A stretch of 64,000 nt of DNA. It comes from Nitratireductor sp. (GTDB lineage Bacteria; Pseudomonadota; Alphaproteobacteria; Rhizobiales; Rhizobiaceae). The stretch is taken from positions 3,069,166 to 3,133,165 of the forward strand of contig NZ_CP051236.1 in the NCBI RefSeq assembly GCF_017794765.1, read 5' to 3'. This document shows positions 30,071-39,613 of this stretch, piece after piece (positions within the stretch are counted from its first letter, which is position 1; each line of letters starts with the position of its first letter). A program made the translations under genes and the position numbers. The notes below the pieces were generated by a model. That model searched no databases and was not told where the DNA came from. It saw only the letters and a program-made list of their open reading frames with translations.

Positions 30071-33000
30071 ATGACAGCAGGCAAATGGGATTTTTGGATC
30101 GACCGCGGCGGCACGTTCACCGACGTTATCGGCCGCGCCCCTGATGGCGGCCTGTTCGCCCGCAAGCTGCTTTCTGAAAACCCGGAAGCCTATGCCGATG
30201 CCGGCATACAGGGCATTCGCGATCATCTCGGCATAAAAAAGGGCGAGGCCATGCCCTCGCATCTGATCGGCGATGTGAAAATGGGCACGACCGTCGCCAC
30301 CAACGCTCTTCTGGAACGCAAGGGCGATCGAGTGGCGCTTCTCATCACCAAGGGCTTCCGGGATGCGTTGAAGATCGCCTATCAGGCGCGGCCCGACATC
30401 TTCGCCAAGGAAATCATCCTTCCCGAGCAGCTCTATGAACGCGTGATCGAGGTGCCGGAACGCCGCCGGGTCGACGGCACGGTGGAAACGGAGCTCGACC
30501 TAGACGCCGTGAAAGACGAGATTGAGGCGGCGAAGGACGATGGCATCGACGCGGTGGCCATCGTCTTCATGCATGCCTGGAAATATCCGGAGCATGAAAA
30601 AGCCGCTGCAAGCCTTTGCCGCGACTCCGGTTTCTCGCAGGTCTCCGTCAGCCACGAGACATCACCCCTGATCAAGCTTGTGGGGCGCGGCGATACCACG
30701 GTCGTGGATGCCTATCTCTCGCCGATCCTGTCGCGCTATGTGAGCCGCGTGGCGGCTGAACTTGGCGTTGACGAGAACGGCAATGGTCCCAGCCTCAAAT
30801 TCATGATGTCGTCGGGTGGCCTGACGGCAGCCGACAAATTTCAGGGCAAGGACGCGATCCTGTCCGGCCCCGCCGGCGGCGTGGTCGGCATGGTGGAGAC
30901 GGCGCGGCTTGCCGGCTTCGACAAGGTGATCGGCTTCGATATGGGCGGCACCTCGACGGACGTAGCCCATTATGACGGCGAATATGAACGTGCCTTCGAC
31001 ACGGAAGTCGCCGGCGTGCGCATTCGCGCGCCGATGATGCGCATTCACACCGTGGCCGCCGGTGGCGGTTCGGTACTGCATTTCGAGGACAATCGGCTCA
31101 AGGTCGGCCCGGACTCGGCAGGCGCCAACCCCGGTCCTGCCTGCTATCGCCGTGGCGGGCCGCTGGCAGTGACCGATGCCAACGTGATGCTGGGCAAACT
31201 ACAGCCCGACTTCTTCCCGGCCATTTTCGGCCCCGAGCAGAACCAACCGCTCGACGTGGACGCCGTGCGTGCGCGTTTTACCGAGCTTGCCGAAAAGCTC
31301 GGCGATGGCCGCCCCGCGGAAGCCGTGGCCGAAGGGTTTGTCACCATTGCCGTCGAAAACATGGCCAATGCGGTGAAGAAGATCTCCGTGCAGCGCGGCT
31401 ATGATGTCACCGGCTATCTCCTCAACTGCTTCGGCGGCGCTGGCGGCCAGCATGCCTGCCTCGTGGCCGACGCACTCGGCATGGAAGCGGTGCTGATCCA
31501 CCCGATGTCGGGCCTGCTTTCAGCTTATGGTATCGGGCTTGCGACGGTCTTCGCCTCGCGCCAGCAGGCCCTGATGAAGCCTTTTTCGGAAAGTTCTCTC
31601 GACGCCATCGACGCGCTTTCGGCGTCGCTGCGTGAAGAGGTGCGCGCAGAGCTCGCCGATCAGGGCATTACCGGCGACAAGATCGCCTGGGCCATCAGGC
31701 TTGAAATCCGCTACGAAGGCACCGATACAACGTTGCCTGTCGCCTTCGACGGGACGCTGGAAAACGCCAGGGCTGCATTCGAAGCCGCACACAAGGCGCA
31801 ATTCGGCTTCGTCTATGACGACAAGCCAATGGTGGTGGAAGCCGTCAGTGTCGAGGGGCTGGACGCCGGCGACGGCCGTCCTGTCGAGCAGAAAAAGGCG
31901 ACCACCGAGGCAATGCCGCAGCCCGGCGAGACGCGAGCCATCTTCTGCGACGGCGCATGGCACGATGCCGGCATCTACCGCCGCGAGACGCTGTCGCGCG
32001 GCGCGAAGGTCAACGGCCCTGCCCTCATCATCGAGGCCAATCAGACGGTTGTCGTGGAGCCCGGCTGGCAGGCCGAAATCACTGCGCTCGATCATATCCT
32101 CATGCGCCGCGTGGAGAAAAAGGCCCGCATGGCGGCACTCGGCACCGAAGCCGATCCAGTGATGCTGGAGGTCTTCAACAACCTCTTCATGTCGATTGCC
32201 GAACAGATGGGCGTGACGCTGCAGAACACCGCCTATTCGGTGAACATCAAGGAGCGGCTCGACTTCTCCTGCGCGGTCTTCGACCAGAACGGCGCGCTGG
32301 TGGCCAACGCCCCGCATATGCCGGTGCATCTGGGCTCCATGGACCGCTCGGTGGAAACCGTCATCCGGCTGAACAAGGGCAATATCCGCCCCGGCGACGT
32401 GTTCGCTCTGAACGCGCCTTACAATGGCGGCACGCATCTGCCCGATATCACGGTGGTCACGCCCGTGTTCGACGACAAGGGCAAGAACATCCTGTTCTAC
32501 ACTGCCTCGCGCGGCCACCATGCCGATGTCGGCGGCACCGCCCCTGGCTCCATGACGCCGCTGGCGACCACCGTGGACGAGGAAGGCGTGCTGTTCGACA
32601 ATTTCAGGCTGGTCGACGGTGGCAGGTTCCGGGAACAGGAGCTGCATACGCTTCTGACCGACCACCCCTACCCGGCGCGCAATCCGCACCAGAACATTGC
32701 CGATCTGAAAGCGCAGATCGCCGCCAACGAAAAGGGCGTGGCGGAACTGCGCAAGATGATCGACCAGTTCGGCCTTGACGTGGTGCAGGCCTATATGGGT
32801 CACGTGCAGGACAATGCGGCAGAAGCCGTGCGCCGCGTGCTCGAACGCCTGCCGGATGCTTCGGAATATGAATATCCGACCGACACCGGCCAGGTGATCA
32901 GGGTGAAGATAACCGTCGACCGCGAAAAGCGTGAGGCAACGGTGGATTTTACCGGCACGTCGGCTGTCCAGAAAAACAATTTCAACGCGCCCGAACCGGT

Positions 33001-33697
33001 CACCCGTGCAGCCGTGCTGTATGCCTTCCGCGTGATGGTGGAAGGTCAGATCCCGATGAATGCGGGCTGCCTCAGACCCATCAACATCATGATCCCGGAA
33101 GGTTGCATGCTGCGACCCTCCTACCCGGCGGCGGTTGTGGCAGGCAATGTGGAGACGTCCCAGCACGTCACCAATGCGCTATTCGGCGCGATGAAGGCCA
33201 TCGCCAACAGCCAGGGCACGATGAACAATCTGACCTTCGGCAACGAAGAATATCAGTATTACGAGACCATCTGCTCCGGCGCGCCGGCAGGCCGCATGAA
33301 TGACGGGCGCGGCTTCGATGGTGCGTCGGGCGTTCATGTCCACATGACCAATTCGCGTCTGACGGATCCGGAAATCCTCGAACTGCGCTTCCCGGTTCTG
33401 CTTGAGGACTTCCACATCCGCGAAGGCTCGGGCGGCAAGGGCAAGTGGAGCGCCGGCGACGGCACGCGCCGCACGATCCGCTTCCTGGAAACCATGGAGT
33501 GCGCCATCCTCTCCTCCCACCGCAGCCGACCGCCGCGCGGTGTGGAAGGCGGCGGCGACGGCGAGATGGGCAAGACCGAGGTGCGCCGCAAGAATGGTCA
33601 CGTCGAAACGCTCAAGGGCTGCGACCAGACGGTGATCGAGGCCGGTGAAGCGGTGATCGTCACCACGCCAACCGCCGGCGGGTTCGGCAAGGCGTAA
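30071..33697 (+). CDS. ATP-dependent 5-oxoprolinase/hydantoinase, fused HyuA-HyuB
   Basis: A 1208-residue protein combining both halves of the oxoprolinase/N-methylhydantoinase family. The N-terminal HyuA part (about 1-690) has [12 protein letters not shown] near residue 10 and [11 protein letters not shown] near 300, phosphate-binding motifs of the ASKHA ATPase fold. The C-terminal HyuB part (about 700-1205) has [37 protein letters not shown] and [10 protein letters not shown]. 5-Oxoprolinase opens 5-oxo-L-proline to glutamate with ATP; hydantoinases act on related rings, so the substrate is uncertain. The start at 30071 has AAGGA 7 bases upstream; the ATG at 30068 is the alternative. It is divergent from a TRAP operon that may import its substrate. 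Confidence 0.9.
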   Translation: MTAGKWDFWIDRGGTFTDVIGRAPDGGLFARKLLSENPEAYADAGIQGIRDHLGIKKGEAMPSHLIGDVKMGTTVATNALLERKGDRVALLITKGFRDALKIAYQARPDIFAKEIILPEQLYERVIEVPERRRVDGTVETELDLDAVKDEIEAAKDDGIDAVAIVFMHAWKYPEHEKAAASLCRDSGFSQVSVSHETSPLIKLVGRGDTTVVDAYLSPILSRYVSRVAAELGVDENGNGPSLKFMMSSGGLTAADKFQGKDAILSGPAGGVVGMVETARLAGFDKVIGFDMGGTSTDVAHYDGEYERAFDTEVAGVRIRAPMMRIHTVAAGGGSVLHFEDNRLKVGPDSAGANPGPACYRRGGPLAVTDANVMLGKLQPDFFPAIFGPEQNQPLDVDAVRARFTELAEKLGDGRPAEAVAEGFVTIAVENMANAVKKISVQRGYDVTGYLLNCFGGAGGQHACLVADALGMEAVLIHPMSGLLSAYGIGLATVFASRQQALMKPFSESSLDAIDALSASLREEVRAELADQGITGDKIAWAIRLEIRYEGTDTTLPVAFDGTLENARAAFEAAHKAQFGFVYDDKPMVVEAVSVEGLDAGDGRPVEQKKATTEAMPQPGETRAIFCDGAWHDAGIYRRETLSRGAKVNGPALIIEANQTVVVEPGWQAEITALDHILMRRVEKKARMAALGTEADPVMLEVFNNLFMSIAEQMGVTLQNTAYSVNIKERLDFSCAVFDQNGALVANAPHMPVHLGSMDRSVETVIRLNKGNIRPGDVFALNAPYNGGTHLPDITVVTPVFDDKGKNILFYTASRGHHADVGGTAPGSMTPLATTVDEEGVLFDNFRLVDGGRFREQELHTLLTDHPYPARNPHQNIADLKAQIAANEKGVAELRKMIDQFGLDVVQAYMGHVQDNAAEAVRRVLERLPDASEYEYPTDTGQVIRVKITVDREKREATVDFTGTSAVQKNNFNAPEPVTRAAVLYAFRVMVEGQIPMNAGCLRPINIMIPEGCMLRPSYPAAVVAGNVETSQHVTNALFGAMKAIANSQGTMNNLTFGNEEYQYYETICSGAPAGRMNDGRGFDGASGVHVHMTNSRLTDPEILELRFPVLLEDFHIREGSGGKGKWSAGDGTRRTIRFLETMECAILSSHRSRPPRGVEGGGDGEMGKTEVRRKNGHVETLKGCDQTVIEAGEAVIVTTPTAGGFGKA

Positions 33698-33820
33698 AGC
33701 ACTCGGAACTGCGGGCGGGGAGCACACTTCTCCGCCCGTATCGTCACAAGAGTCCCGGTTCACGGCAGTCCGCCTTTGGACAGGCTGTGCGCAGATCCTA
33801 CATCCCGCCTTTAACAGCAC

Positions 33821-33858
33821 CGTCACACTCGGTCATTCAGCGTTCACGCGCCTGTCAT
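33821..33858 (+). promoter_or_regulatory. Pho-box-like repeat array upstream of btaA
   Basis: Four GTCA-like units (GTCACA at 33822, GTCATT at 33832, TTCACG at 33843, GTCATG at 33854) recur at 10-11-bp steps, the layout of tandem PhoB half-sites. The last unit reads CTGTCAT, the consensus half of rhizobial Pho boxes. It ends about 45 bp before the btaA ATG. Betaine-lipid synthesis is known to be phosphate-starvation induced in rhizobia, which supports the reading. Confidence 0.62.
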
Positions 33859-33902
33859 GGAAGCGCAGTAGCCCCTCAGAGAAAGATTGAGGGGAGAGAC
33901 CC

Positions 33903-35147
33903 ATGACAGATCTTTCAGCCGGCACCGGCCTTTCCACACGCCGCCATCTCGGCAAGGCGGTTTATCAGAACCGGGCCACGACACGCGAAGGACTTTCCGA
34001 GCGGCTGTTCGCCCTTCTCTTCTCCGGCCTGGTTTACCCGCAAATCTGGGAAGACCCGGAAGTGGACATGGCGGCGATGGAACTCGACGAAAGCCACCGG
34101 ATCGTCACCATCGCATCGGGCGGCTGCAATGTTTTGGCCTATCTTACGCGTCAGCCCGCAAGGATTGACGCTGTGGATCTGAACGCCGCTCACGTGGCGC
34201 TGAACCGGCTGAAGCTCACCGCCTTCAAGACATTGCCGGGTCACAGCGATCTGCTGCGCTTTTTCGGCACCACCAACCAGCGCTCAAACAGGCAGGCCTA
34301 TGAGCGCTTCATCGCACCCGCACTCGATACCCGGTCGCGCCGACACTGGGAGAAACGCGGACCGCTCGGTCGCCGTCGCATCGACGCCTTTTCCAAGAAC
34401 TTTTACCGCAAGGGCCTGCTCGGCTTTTTCATAGCCACCGGTCACACGGTTGCAAGGCTCTATGGCGTAAACCCCGCTGACATCATGAAATCGCACTCGA
34501 TCCGCGAGCAGAGGATCTTTTTCGACGAGCAATTGCGCCCGCTTTTCGATCGCAGACTTGTGCGCTGGGCGACATCACGCAAAGCCTCCCTATTCGGCCT
34601 GGGCATTCCGCCTGCACAGTATGATTCACTCATTACCGCCGGCAACGGCACCATGGCAGACGTGCTCTCGAGCCGCCTTGAAAAACTCGCCTGCCATTTT
34701 CCGCTCAAGGAAAACTATTTCGCATGGCAGGCTTTTGCACGCCACTACCCCGCACAGGACGAGGCCGCCCTGCCCGCCTATCTGGAACGCCGCAACTTTG
34801 AGACAATCCGCGCAGCAGCAGGCAATGTGACCGTGCATCACGCCAACCTGATGGATGTGCTGGGTAAAAAGCCGGCACAGAGCGTGGACCGCTATGTGTT
34901 GCTCGACGCCCAGGACTGGATGAACGATGATCAGCTCAACGCACTCTGGAGCGAAATCACGCGGACCGCGGCACCGGGCGCACGCGTCATCTTCCGCACG
35001 GCCGCAGCGCCGAGCCTGCTGCCCGGGCGCGTGCACGACAATATCCTGAACCAGTGGCACTACGAGAAAATCCGCTCACGCGAACTTTCAGCCAATGACC
35101 GTTCGGCGATCTATGGTGGCTTCCACCTTTATGTGAAAGCGGCCTGA
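33903..35147 (+). CDS. btaA: SAM:diacylglycerol 3-amino-3-carboxypropyltransferase BtaA
   Basis: BtaA moves the 3-amino-3-carboxypropyl group of SAM to diacylglycerol, giving diacylglyceryl homoserine, the first step to the betaine lipid DGTS. The 414-residue protein matches the DUF3419 family: LVYPQIWEDPEVDM near residue 43, the SAM-binding IASGGCNVLAYL near 70, DLNAAHVALNRLK near 91, and LLDAQDWMNDDQLNALW near 335. GGGGAG precedes the ATG. btaB begins 2 bases after it and a Pho-box-like array lies upstream, so the pair is likely induced when phosphate is scarce. Confidence 0.93.
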   Translation: MTDLSAGTGLSTRRHLGKAVYQNRATTREGLSERLFALLFSGLVYPQIWEDPEVDMAAMELDESHRIVTIASGGCNVLAYLTRQPARIDAVDLNAAHVALNRLKLTAFKTLPGHSDLLRFFGTTNQRSNRQAYERFIAPALDTRSRRHWEKRGPLGRRRIDAFSKNFYRKGLLGFFIATGHTVARLYGVNPADIMKSHSIREQRIFFDEQLRPLFDRRLVRWATSRKASLFGLGIPPAQYDSLITAGNGTMADVLSSRLEKLACHFPLKENYFAWQAFARHYPAQDEAALPAYLERRNFETIRAAAGNVTVHHANLMDVLGKKPAQSVDRYVLLDAQDWMNDDQLNALWSEITRTAAPGARVIFRTAAAPSLLPGRVHDNILNQWHYEKIRSRELSANDRSAIYGGFHLYVKAA

Positions 35148-35149
35148 AC

Positions 35150-35827
35150 ATGGCCATGCCGGAGACCGCTGGCCACGCGAGCCTGATGGACGGCGTTTAC
35201 CGCCGCCAGCGTCACATCTACGACCTGACGCGCAAATATTATCTGCTTGGGCGTGATGGACTGATCACCGGGCTAAACGTGCCGGAGGGCGGCGCAGTGC
35301 TGGAGCTCGGTTGCGGCACCGGACGCAATCTGGCGCTCGTTTCGGACCATTATCCGAAGGCGCGGCTCTTCGGCCTCGACATCTCGCAGGAGATGCTGGT
35401 CACCGCAAGGCGTCGCATGGAGCGCGATGGGATCGATGCCCGGCTGGCTCAGGCCGACGCATCGTCTTTCGATGCCGAAGCGCTGTTCGGGCAAACCCGG
35501 TTCGACCGGGTTTTCATTTCCTATTCGCTGTCGATGATCCCGCCATGGCGCGAGACCATTGCAGCCGGCCTCGACTGCGTCGCGCCGGGTGGCTCGCTGC
35601 ACATCGTGGATTTCGGCCGGCAGGAGCGGCTGCCCGGCTGGTTCCGCGCAGGACTGCGGCGCTGGCTTTCAGCATTCCACGTGACGCCGCGTGATTCACT
35701 GCGTGAAGCACTGGAATCGGAATGCGAGAAACGGGGCGCAAGCCTGCGTTTCGATTCGTCTTTTCGCGGTTACGCCGCGCAGGCGATTGTGGAAATGCCT
35801 GCGGTGCATGACACCCCGTTGCGTTGA
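35150..35827 (+). CDS. btaB: Betaine-lipid N-methyltransferase BtaB
   Basis: BtaB methylates the homoserine nitrogen three times with SAM to finish DGTS. The 225-residue protein is a class I methyltransferase: YDLTRKYYLLGRDGLI near residue 24, the SAM motif VLELGCGTGRNLALV near 49, LFGLDISQEML near 73 and RVFISYSLSMIPPW near 122. It follows btaA by 2 bases and so is co-transcribed. General class I methyltransferases look alike; the assignment depends on btaA next door and on the N-terminal segment. Confidence 0.9.
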   Translation: MAMPETAGHASLMDGVYRRQRHIYDLTRKYYLLGRDGLITGLNVPEGGAVLELGCGTGRNLALVSDHYPKARLFGLDISQEMLVTARRRMERDGIDARLAQADASSFDAEALFGQTRFDRVFISYSLSMIPPWRETIAAGLDCVAPGGSLHIVDFGRQERLPGWFRAGLRRWLSAFHVTPRDSLREALESECEKRGASLRFDSSFRGYAAQAIVEMPAVHDTPLR

Positions 35828-35831
35828 CGTG

Positions 35832-35858
35832 GTGCGTGGTTCGACAAGCTCACCATGA
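35832..35858 (+). repeat. 27-bp inverted repeat, left copy
   Basis: The 27-bp sequence running GTGCGTGGTTCGAC through CACCATGA recurs exactly, inverted, at 37171-37197. The core TTCGACAAGCTCA is also seen in variant form near 54401, so this belongs to a dispersed repeat family. The pair brackets the tRNA fragment and the Abi-alpha-like gene. Confidence 0.75.
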
Positions 35859-35875
35859 AGGAAGTGAGTTTCGCA

Positions 35876-35923
35876 AAACTGTTCACCAATTGATCGTAGG
35901 TTCGATCCCTACCGCCAGAGCCA
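35876..35923 (+). pseudogene. tRNA-Asn-like 3' fragment (probable attachment-site remnant)
   Basis: The stretch ends with an exact T-arm, stem GTAGG (35896-35900), loop TTCGATC and stem CCTAC, then seven acceptor bases CGCCAGA, discriminator G and CCA at 35921-35923. The bases before it (ACTGTT near 35878, then CAATTG) resemble the anticodon arm of a tRNA-Asn but are degenerate. No 5' half with matching TCTGGCG lies upstream, so no functional tRNA can form. A 3' tRNA end beside foreign-looking DNA is the usual scar of tyrosine-integrase elements. No integrase is present here. Confidence 0.6.
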
Positions 35924-36078
35924 AAATCACAAAACAAATCAAAGACTTACGAGACACATCAGCGAGGTGGCTCAGGGGGTGCTTGGCTTTAGTAAGCACA
36001 TAGTAAGCAGACACCTAGCTCCTACCATTCTATTCGCTTACCTTTGTCGGCAAGAAATTCAGTGATTTTGAGGCTGCG

Positions 36079-37008
36079 ATGACAAGTGACGGCAGCGATA
36101 AGCCGAAAACCTCAATAGATGTAAGCGTCGGCAAAGAGATTGATGCCGCACTTGGAGACGTGATCCGAGGTTTGCTACAGAAGCCGTCCGAGGCCGTTGG
36201 CGACCTTGTTGCCGATGGGATCGGTATCCTTGGGGACCGGGTAAGAAGAAAGCGCGAGCTTAACGCAAAGCTTGGGATGGAAGAAGTTCGCAAGCGTTTG
36301 GACGCGGATGGGGTGGATATGAAGGACATCACCCCGCCGAAAGAGGAAGAGCTTCACCTTCTCATGAACGGCATGTCATTGGCCGATGACGAAAGCATTC
36401 GGGAATTGTGGTCGGGCCTTTTCGCGAAAGCACTTGAACCCAATTCAGAGACCGAGGCGGAACGCCCTTTTATCAGTGTCTTGGACAGCCTTTCTCCACT
36501 AGATGCAAAAATTATTGATCTTCTATCCTTCATTCAAAGAACCGAAAACGAGTTGCAAGCCAAGTCAATCAAGTTTTCTCCGCGTGACTTTAGGAAGGTT
36601 ACGGATGAGGAGAAAGCGCAGGCCGAACGCGCTCAAAAGGAAAACGCAGCTTTGCAGAAAGCGGCAGTATCGTCAATTCGTCAGAAGGCAGAGGAATACA
36701 GCCTATCCGAGCCAAGTGCGCCCGGCTGGTCCGATAACCTTATGCGGCAAGGCGTAATTGAAAGAACACCCATCCATCGGTTCGGGCACCTTTCAGCGTT
36801 TGGGCCGACCATTCGCGATGAACGAGATTTGGCTAACGCTTTAGGTGAGTTTCACAAGACGTTGCGCGAAATGGAGGAAGTATCGAAGCGGCAAGCATCG
36901 CCGCCAGAACGCCTTTTTTCACAACATGCTTTCGGCCCTCGGCTAAACCTAGAGGTCCAATTGACCGCTTTTGGCAAACGATTTGCATCGGCATGTGGCC
37001 TCATTTGA
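36079..37008 (+). CDS. Abi-alpha (DUF4393)-like protein, putative phage defence
   Basis: A 309-residue protein, soluble, with no signal peptide. Residues about 85-150 carry the pattern of the Abi-alpha/DUF4393 family: EELHLLMNGMSLADDESI, then ELWSGLFAKALEP and a LSPLDAKIIDLLSFI stretch. The N-terminus is acidic; residues 160-200 are charged and probably helical. Abi-alpha members are linked with abortive infection, but the mechanism is not clear from sequence. The gene is less GC-rich than its neighbours and lies between a tRNA fragment and an inverted-repeat copy, suggesting acquisition by transfer. The ribosome site is weak (GAGG 8 bases before the ATG). Confidence 0.65.
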   Translation: MTSDGSDKPKTSIDVSVGKEIDAALGDVIRGLLQKPSEAVGDLVADGIGILGDRVRRKRELNAKLGMEEVRKRLDADGVDMKDITPPKEEELHLLMNGMSLADDESIRELWSGLFAKALEPNSETEAERPFISVLDSLSPLDAKIIDLLSFIQRTENELQAKSIKFSPRDFRKVTDEEKAQAERAQKENAALQKAAVSSIRQKAEEYSLSEPSAPGWSDNLMRQGVIERTPIHRFGHLSAFGPTIRDERDLANALGEFHKTLREMEEVSKRQASPPERLFSQHAFGPRLNLEVQLTAFGKRFASACGLI

Positions 37009-37019
37009 CGATCTTAACC

Positions 37020-37036
37020 GCGCCCAACTTGGGCGC
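37020..37036. other. Short perfect inverted repeat after the Abi-alpha-like gene
   Basis: GCGCCCAA and TTGGGCGC flank one base, 12 bases after the stop codon. It could end transcription or be a protein site, but there is no T-run after it. The remainder of 37009-37243 holds no gene and includes the right 27-bp repeat. Confidence 0.4.
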
Positions 37037-37170
37037 AAGATCATGGATCTGATTTGCCTTTATTTTCATGGCAATGGGAGGCTTTTTGAGGGAATGGGCG
37101 GGAAGCGGATAAACCCTAAAATCATAACTGTTAATCAAATGCACGACAGGCCTGTAGCCAGTTCCATCCC

Positions 37171-37197
37171 TCATGGTGAGCTTGTCGAACCACGCAC
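37171..37197 (-). repeat. 27-bp inverted repeat, right copy
   Basis: Exact inverse of 35832-35858, beginning TCATGGTGAGCTTGTCGAAC on the plus strand. The spacing between copies is about 1.3 kb. It sits just before the 3' end of the serine hydrolase gene. Confidence 0.75.
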
Positions 37198-37243
37198 AAC
37201 GCTGCCACCTTCAAACAGAACATCGCCAAAATTGGCGTTCCCC

Positions 37244-38641
37244 CTATTCCATCTCGCCCGGAAGTTTCGCCAGAGCCTCGATCAGCGCCTGTGGCTTGTA
37301 GCCGAGGCGTGAGGGCGTGAGGCCCATGCGCACAACCACCATGCGCAGCGAGGGGATGACCGTGATGGTCTGGCCATCATGGCCGAGCATCCAGAATGCA
37401 TCAGAAGGCAGGTCGAAACCCTCGTCTTCCGGTACGCCGCGCGGTGTGTTGGCGCGCGGGCCGTGCAGCCAGACATGACGGCCATATTCACCGCCCGAAG
37501 CCTCGGTGGGGGTGCGCATCCACCGCACCCAGCCTTCGGGCAGAATGCGTTCGCCCTTCCACACGCCATCCTGAAGGAGAAGCTGGCCGAACTTCGCCCA
37601 GTCACGCGCAGATGCATAAAGGTTTGAGGACCCGACATAAGTGCCACGCGTATCGGTCTCGAAGACGGCGCTGTCCATGCCGAGCGGACCGAACAGGGCC
37701 TCATAGGGCCAGGCCAGCGCATCCTGGGGCGCGCTGAACGTGTCCTGCCACACACGCGACAGGAGAACGCTCGTGCCACTCGAATAGTTGAAAACCTCGC
37801 CGACCGGGCTTTCAAGCTTCTGGTCAGCCGCGAAGGCCGGCATGTCCGAGGCGAGATAGAGCATGCGCGTGACATCGCTCACATCGCCATAATCCTCGTT
37901 GAAGTAGAGACCGCTCTCCATGGCGAGAAGATCGGCAACGGTGATCTGCGATCGTTCGTCATCCGCCCATTCGGGGAACAGATTGCTGTCCTCGACAGAC
38001 AGGCGGCCAGCCTTGACGCGGGTGCCGATGAGGACGGCGGTAACGGTTTTGGTCATGGACCAGCCGATCAGGGGCTGCGTGTAATGGGCGACGTCCTCGC
38101 CAAAGCGCTCACCAATGATGCGGCCATCCTGCACGACGACCACGGCGCGCATGCCGGGGCCGGTGAGCGCGGGATCACCAAGCAGTTTGGCCACCAGCTC
38201 ATGCCCCTTTACGTCGATGCGCGGGCCATCCGGCCACAGATCCCTCCCCTGAGGCGAAGGCTCCTGCCTGTCGAAACGGGCGCCCAGTGCCGCATCCACA
38301 TCACCATCGGGCACGGCGGCGCAGCCGGTCGCACCGCGATAGACGGCAAGCCCCCCGCCAAAAACACCGAAGAGGCCAGTGTGAACCGTGGCATCGGACG
38401 GCTCGACACGCACGCGCATGAGCTTCAGGAGCGGGTGACCCGGCGCCTGAACATCCTGCTCAAGCACGGTCTGCGGGTCGCGCCCCGCTACAAAGACATT
38501 CGAGCAGATAATTTTGGCCGCGTAATTGGAACCAACGCGGATAAGAGCGGGGGGAGCAAGATACAGCCACAAAGCCCCCCCGATGAGCACGATCAAAATG
38601 AGGCTGAGAAGCCACTTGAAAAGCCTGAAAATCAGCCGCAT
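37244..38641 (-). CDS. Serine hydrolase of the class C beta-lactamase family
   Basis: A penicillin-recognising-fold hydrolase of 465 residues with one N-terminal membrane segment (WLLSLILIVLIGGALWLYLA). The family motifs are visible: the nucleophile motif SMTK in LIGWSMTKTVTAVL, the second motif YSSGTSVL near residue 275, and the GHDGQTI segment replacing KTG near the C-terminus. A beta-lactamase role is not implied; the family includes esterases and peptidases (COG1680 type). The ATG starting MRLIFRLFKW is preferred over an upstream TTG. It is convergent with the Abi-alpha island and divergent from the muramidase genes. Confidence 0.82.
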   Translation of the reverse strand: MRLIFRLFKWLLSLILIVLIGGALWLYLAPPALIRVGSNYAAKIICSNVFVAGRDPQTVLEQDVQAPGHPLLKLMRVRVEPSDATVHTGLFGVFGGGLAVYRGATGCAAVPDGDVDAALGARFDRQEPSPQGRDLWPDGPRIDVKGHELVAKLLGDPALTGPGMRAVVVVQDGRIIGERFGEDVAHYTQPLIGWSMTKTVTAVLIGTRVKAGRLSVEDSNLFPEWADDERSQITVADLLAMESGLYFNEDYGDVSDVTRMLYLASDMPAFAADQKLESPVGEVFNYSSGTSVLLSRVWQDTFSAPQDALAWPYEALFGPLGMDSAVFETDTRGTYVGSSNLYASARDWAKFGQLLLQDGVWKGERILPEGWVRWMRTPTEASGGEYGRHVWLHGPRANTPRGVPEDEGFDLPSDAFWMLGHDGQTITVIPSLRMVVVRMGLTPSRLGYKPQALIEALAKLPGEME

Positions 38642-38769
38642 TCCCACATCCAATCCTGCATTTCGTATCGCTGCCCGGCTTGCCGTGGTGACTGGGCCAC
38701 CATCTTCGCCTATTTCTGTCAGCAACGTTCAATTTCGCTGATTCGCACCCGGGGGAGCCTCTGCTCATC

Positions 38770-39570
38770 ATGCGTCGATTGATGATCGCCAGTCTATCCG
38801 CCTTGCTCGTTGGCTGCTCCACGGTCGACTATGATTTTTCCGACGTGACTCCCAAGGTCCAGGCACCCGCTTCAACCAGCCATGGCCTGCGGTTTGCCGA
38901 CACCGACCCGCACGAATGGAAAGGCCGGGCACCCTGGCACTATGCGATCCATGGTACGGACGTGGCCAAGTATCAGGCTGAAATTGACTGGAAGAAGGTG
39001 GCGCGTAACAACATCTCTTTCGCTTTCATCAAGGCGACAGAAGGCGGCGACCGGGTGGACGACTTTTTCGCGCGCAACTGGCGCGAAGCCAAGGCCGCGG
39101 GTGTTCCACGCGGAGCTTATCACTTCTTCTATTTCTGCCGACCGGCCATCGAGCAAGCGCAGTGGTTCATCCGCAATGTACCGCGCGACGCCTCGGCACT
39201 GCCGCCAGTGCTCGACATGGAATGGAACCCCTTTTCACCTACCTGCACGATCCGCCCACCGGCTGAGAAGGTGCGCGCGGAGATGCGCGTTTTCCTCAAT
39301 GCGGTAGAACGGCACTACGGCAAACGCCCCATCATCTACACATCGATCGATTTCTTTGACGACAACGGCCTGAGCAGTTTCAAGGGCTATCCCTTCTGGT
39401 TACGCTCGGTGGCCGGTCATCCGGATGACAAATATTCGAACCATCCTTGGGTCTTCTGGCAGTATACGGGCACCGGCGTGATCCCGGGCATTGAGGGGAA
39501 GGCCGATATCAACGTGTTCAACGGCAATGCCAGAGCCTGGAAGAACTGGCTCAAGGCCAATGCCGACTGA
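38770..39570 (+). CDS. Glycoside hydrolase family 25 muramidase, lipoprotein
   Basis: A lysozyme-type enzyme of 266 residues. The signal peptide ends in the lipobox LLVGC with cysteine 16, so it is probably anchored to a membrane facing the periplasm. GH25 elements: HGTDVAKYQAEIDW near residue 58, FAFIKATEGGDRVDD near 78, the acid pair in PPVLDMEWN near 150, RPIIYTSIDFF near 190 and WQYTGTGVIPGI near 231. It is followed 43 bases later by a lytic transglycosylase in the same direction; the two likely act together in wall remodelling. Confidence 0.88.
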   Translation: MRRLMIASLSALLVGCSTVDYDFSDVTPKVQAPASTSHGLRFADTDPHEWKGRAPWHYAIHGTDVAKYQAEIDWKKVARNNISFAFIKATEGGDRVDDFFARNWREAKAAGVPRGAYHFFYFCRPAIEQAQWFIRNVPRDASALPPVLDMEWNPFSPTCTIRPPAEKVRAEMRVFLNAVERHYGKRPIIYTSIDFFDDNGLSSFKGYPFWLRSVAGHPDDKYSNHPWVFWQYTGTGVIPGIEGKADINVFNGNARAWKNWLKANAD

Positions 39571-39613
39571 CAACGCGAAACGCCATCGTTGGGCGTTTTC
39601 AAGGAGAGTAGAC

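Noticed and set aside
31520..33166. 548-codon minus-strand frame inside the oxoprolinase gene
   Set aside because: It is the complement of well-conserved HyuA-HyuB sequence and shows His/Arg-rich composition typical of a shadow frame.
35876..35923. Functional tRNA gene
   Set aside because: Only a T-arm and 3' acceptor are intact; no D-arm or 5' acceptor partner lies upstream.
37244..38641. Resistance beta-lactamase
   Set aside because: The SMTK/YSS pattern fits the wide class C-like hydrolase family; the KTG motif is replaced and a membrane helix is present, so a resistance role is not supported.
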